This document shows, one piece after another, positions 3,878 to 5,334 of a DNA stretch of 5,334 nt (positions are counted from its first letter, which is position 1; each line of letters begins with the position of its first letter). Both the position numbers and the translations under genes were made by a program. Origin of the DNA: Bacteroidales bacterium UBA1208 (GTDB taxonomy: Bacteria; Bacteroidota; Bacteroidia; Bacteroidales; P3); contig DBXQ01000092.1 in the NCBI GenBank assembly GCA_002309955.1, positions 1-5,334 on the forward strand. Reading direction: 5' to 3'. The notes beneath the pieces are model-generated. The model saw only the letters and a program-made list of their open reading frames with translations, did not search any database and had not been told where the DNA came from.

Positions 3878-5334
3878 ATGGATTACAATTTTACAGAAGT
3901 CGAAAAAAAGTGGCATCAGTACTGGCGCGACAACAAAATCTACAAGGTTGACATTGACCACAGCAAGCCCAAGTTCTACGTTTTGGACATGTTCCCCTAC
4001 CCTTCGGGCGCGGGACTGCATGTGGGACACCCCCTGGGCTACATCGCCTCCGACATTTACGCACGCTACAAAAGACTGAAAGGCTTCAACGTGTTGCACC
4101 CCATGGGCTATGACGCTTACGGTCTGCCCGCCGAGCAATACGCCATCCAGACGGGTACCCACCCCGCCGTGACCACCGAAAAGAACATCAACCGCTACCG
4201 CGAGCAGATGGACAAAATCGGCTTCTGCTACGACTGGGACCGCGAGGTGCGCACCAGCGACCCAGAATACTACAAGTGGACCCAATGGACTTTCATTCAG
4301 CTGTTTAAATCCTACTATTGCAACCAAGCCAAGCAAGCCCGTCCCATCAGCGAACTGGTGGAGAAGTTTGCGGCCAACGGCACCGAAGGCCTCGATGTGG
4401 CCGAAAGCAAGCCGCTGAGTTTCACCGCCGCCGAATGGAAGGCCATGAGCGAAAAGGAACAGCAGGAAATTTTGATGAACTACCGTCTGGCCTATCAGGC
4501 CGAGGCGCTGGTGAACTGGTGTCCCGAGCTGGGCACGGTACTGGCCAACGACGAGGTAGTTGACGGTCTCTCCGTCCGTGGTGGCTTCCCTGTGGTGCGC
4601 AAGTCCATGAAACAGTGGCTGCTCCGTATCACCGCTTACGCCGAACGTCTGCTTTCCGATCTGGACACCGTGGACTGGAACGAATCTATCAAGGAAGTAC
4701 AGCGCAACTGGGTAGGCAAATCCATGGGTGCCTCTGTCATCTTCAAAGTGGATGGCAAAGACATTGACCTGGAAGTGTTTACCACTCGTGCCGACACCCT
4801 GTTCGGCACCACCTTCATGGTATTGGCTCCCGAACACGAACTGGTTTCAGCAATCACCACCCCGGAACATCGTGCCGAGGTGGAAGAATATATTGCCCAC
4901 GCCAAGAACCGCAGCGAGCGCGAGCGTATGGCCGAAGTCCGCAAGGTAAGCGGCGCTTTCACAGGAGCTTACGGCATCAACCCCATCACAGGGGCCAAGC
5001 TGCCCATCTGGATTGCCGACTACGTGCTGATGGGCTACGGCACCGGTGCCATCATGGCTGTGCCGGCTCACGACAGCCGCGACTTCGCCTTTGCACGTCA
5101 CTTTAGCCTGCCCATCATCCAGGTAGTGGAAAACGGAAAACTGAAAACTGAAAACGGAGAACCATCTGATACATCCACGTGGACGGAGAGTTTCGATGCG
5201 AAGGATGGCATTTTAGTCAATAGTGGATTCTTGAACGGCCTGACAGTGAAGAAAGCCATTAAGCGCATGATTCAGGAACTTGAGAAACTGGGCGTGGGTA
5301 CCGGCAAGACCAACTACCGCCTGCGCGACGCCAT
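3878..5334 (+). CDS. leuS: Leucyl-tRNA synthetase, N-terminal part (cut by window end)
   Basis: A cytoplasmic class I synthetase that attaches leucine to tRNA-Leu. The window shows 485 codons, roughly half of a full protein. The N-terminus MDYNFTEVEKKWHQYW fixes the start. The HIGH-type motif is HVGH at 48-51, followed by HPMGYDAYGLPAEQYA (74-89). The CP1 editing domain carries TTRADT (302-307) and GYGTGAIMAVPAHD (386-399), with the aspartate that positions mischarged leucine analogues for hydrolysis. About 55 residues (roughly 150-205) are inserted relative to E. coli LeuRS before NWCPELGTVLAN, and the zinc cysteines that follow in E. coli are missing, with GLSVRGGFPVVRK instead; I recall both from Bacteroidetes LeuRS. 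A heptamer repeat encodes ENGKLKTENGE at 418-428. The KMSKS loop and anticodon domain lie beyond the window. Confidence 0.97.
   Translation, partial: MDYNFTEVEKKWHQYWRDNKIYKVDIDHSKPKFYVLDMFPYPSGAGLHVGHPLGYIASDIYARYKRLKGFNVLHPMGYDAYGLPAEQYAIQTGTHPAVTTEKNINRYREQMDKIGFCYDWDREVRTSDPEYYKWTQWTFIQLFKSYYCNQAKQARPISELVEKFAANGTEGLDVAESKPLSFTAAEWKAMSEKEQQEILMNYRLAYQAEALVNWCPELGTVLANDEVVDGLSVRGGFPVVRKSMKQWLLRITAYAERLLSDLDTVDWNESIKEVQRNWVGKSMGASVIFKVDGKDIDLEVFTTRADTLFGTTFMVLAPEHELVSAITTPEHRAEVEEYIAHAKNRSERERMAEVRKVSGAFTGAYGINPITGAKLPIWIADYVLMGYGTGAIMAVPAHDSRDFAFARHFSLPIIQVVENGKLKTENGEPSDTSTWTESFDAKDGILVNSGFLNGLTVKKAIKRMIQELEKLGVGTGKTNYRLRDA
5129..5156 (+). repeat. Heptamer tandem repeat inside leuS
   Basis: Four consecutive seven-base units: GAAAACG, GAAAACT, GAAAACT, GAAAACG. 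They code for residues 418-427 within a variable loop of the CP1 editing domain. Since seven is not a multiple of three, gain or loss of one unit would shift the leuS frame. The phase ACTGAAA resembles the CCTGAAA units in the umuD-umuC spacer. Confidence 0.85.

Noticed and set aside
3860..4837. Open frame of 325 codons on the minus strand opposite leuS
   Set aside because: It lies wholly against the clear leuS coding sequence, has no promoter or recognisable domain, and its glycine, valine and histidine-rich composition is typical of an antisense shadow.

Overview
The window looks like a chromosomal segment of a member of Bacteroidota, probably order Bacteroidales. Three things point there. 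The likely promoters match the Bacteroidetes -7 consensus TAnnTTTG. The start codons have no clear Shine-Dalgarno sequence but AT-rich leaders. The LeuRS has the insert and the loss of zinc cysteines that I associate with that phylum. The species cannot be named from this sequence.

Layout: 1-118 holds intergenic hairpin repeat and the 3' flank of a gene. 119-925 (minus) is a KilA-N domain protein gene, more AT-rich than its neighbours, with a good promoter at 954-985. 1097-1569 has no credible gene but is densely packed with perfect inverted repeats: a long-loop stem, several triloop hairpins and a tandem pair of two-hairpin units, the last of which ends at the umuC stop codon. 1570-3331 (minus) is a two-gene umuD-umuC operon encoding an autocleaving UmuD-like protein and a Y-family DNA polymerase (Pol V type). 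3332-3480 is its control region. 3485-3777 is a second gene-free, hairpin-rich block related to the first. 3795-3828 is a promoter, and 3878-5334 (plus) is the first 485 codons of leuS, cut by the window end.

Functionally, umuD and umuC together would give mutagenic translesion synthesis after DNA damage. leuS is an unrelated housekeeping gene transcribed divergently from umuDC. The KilA-N protein has no assignable role beyond probable DNA binding.

The most interesting signal is not a protein. The intergenic blocks on both sides of umuDC, and one short copy on the far side of the kilA-N gene, share structured repeats. When copies are compared, several stem pairs have changed on both arms so that pairing is kept. 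Five distinct short hairpins have loops that read GNA on the minus strand. Heptamer tandem repeats of one family also occur at the umuD-umuC junction and inside leuS.
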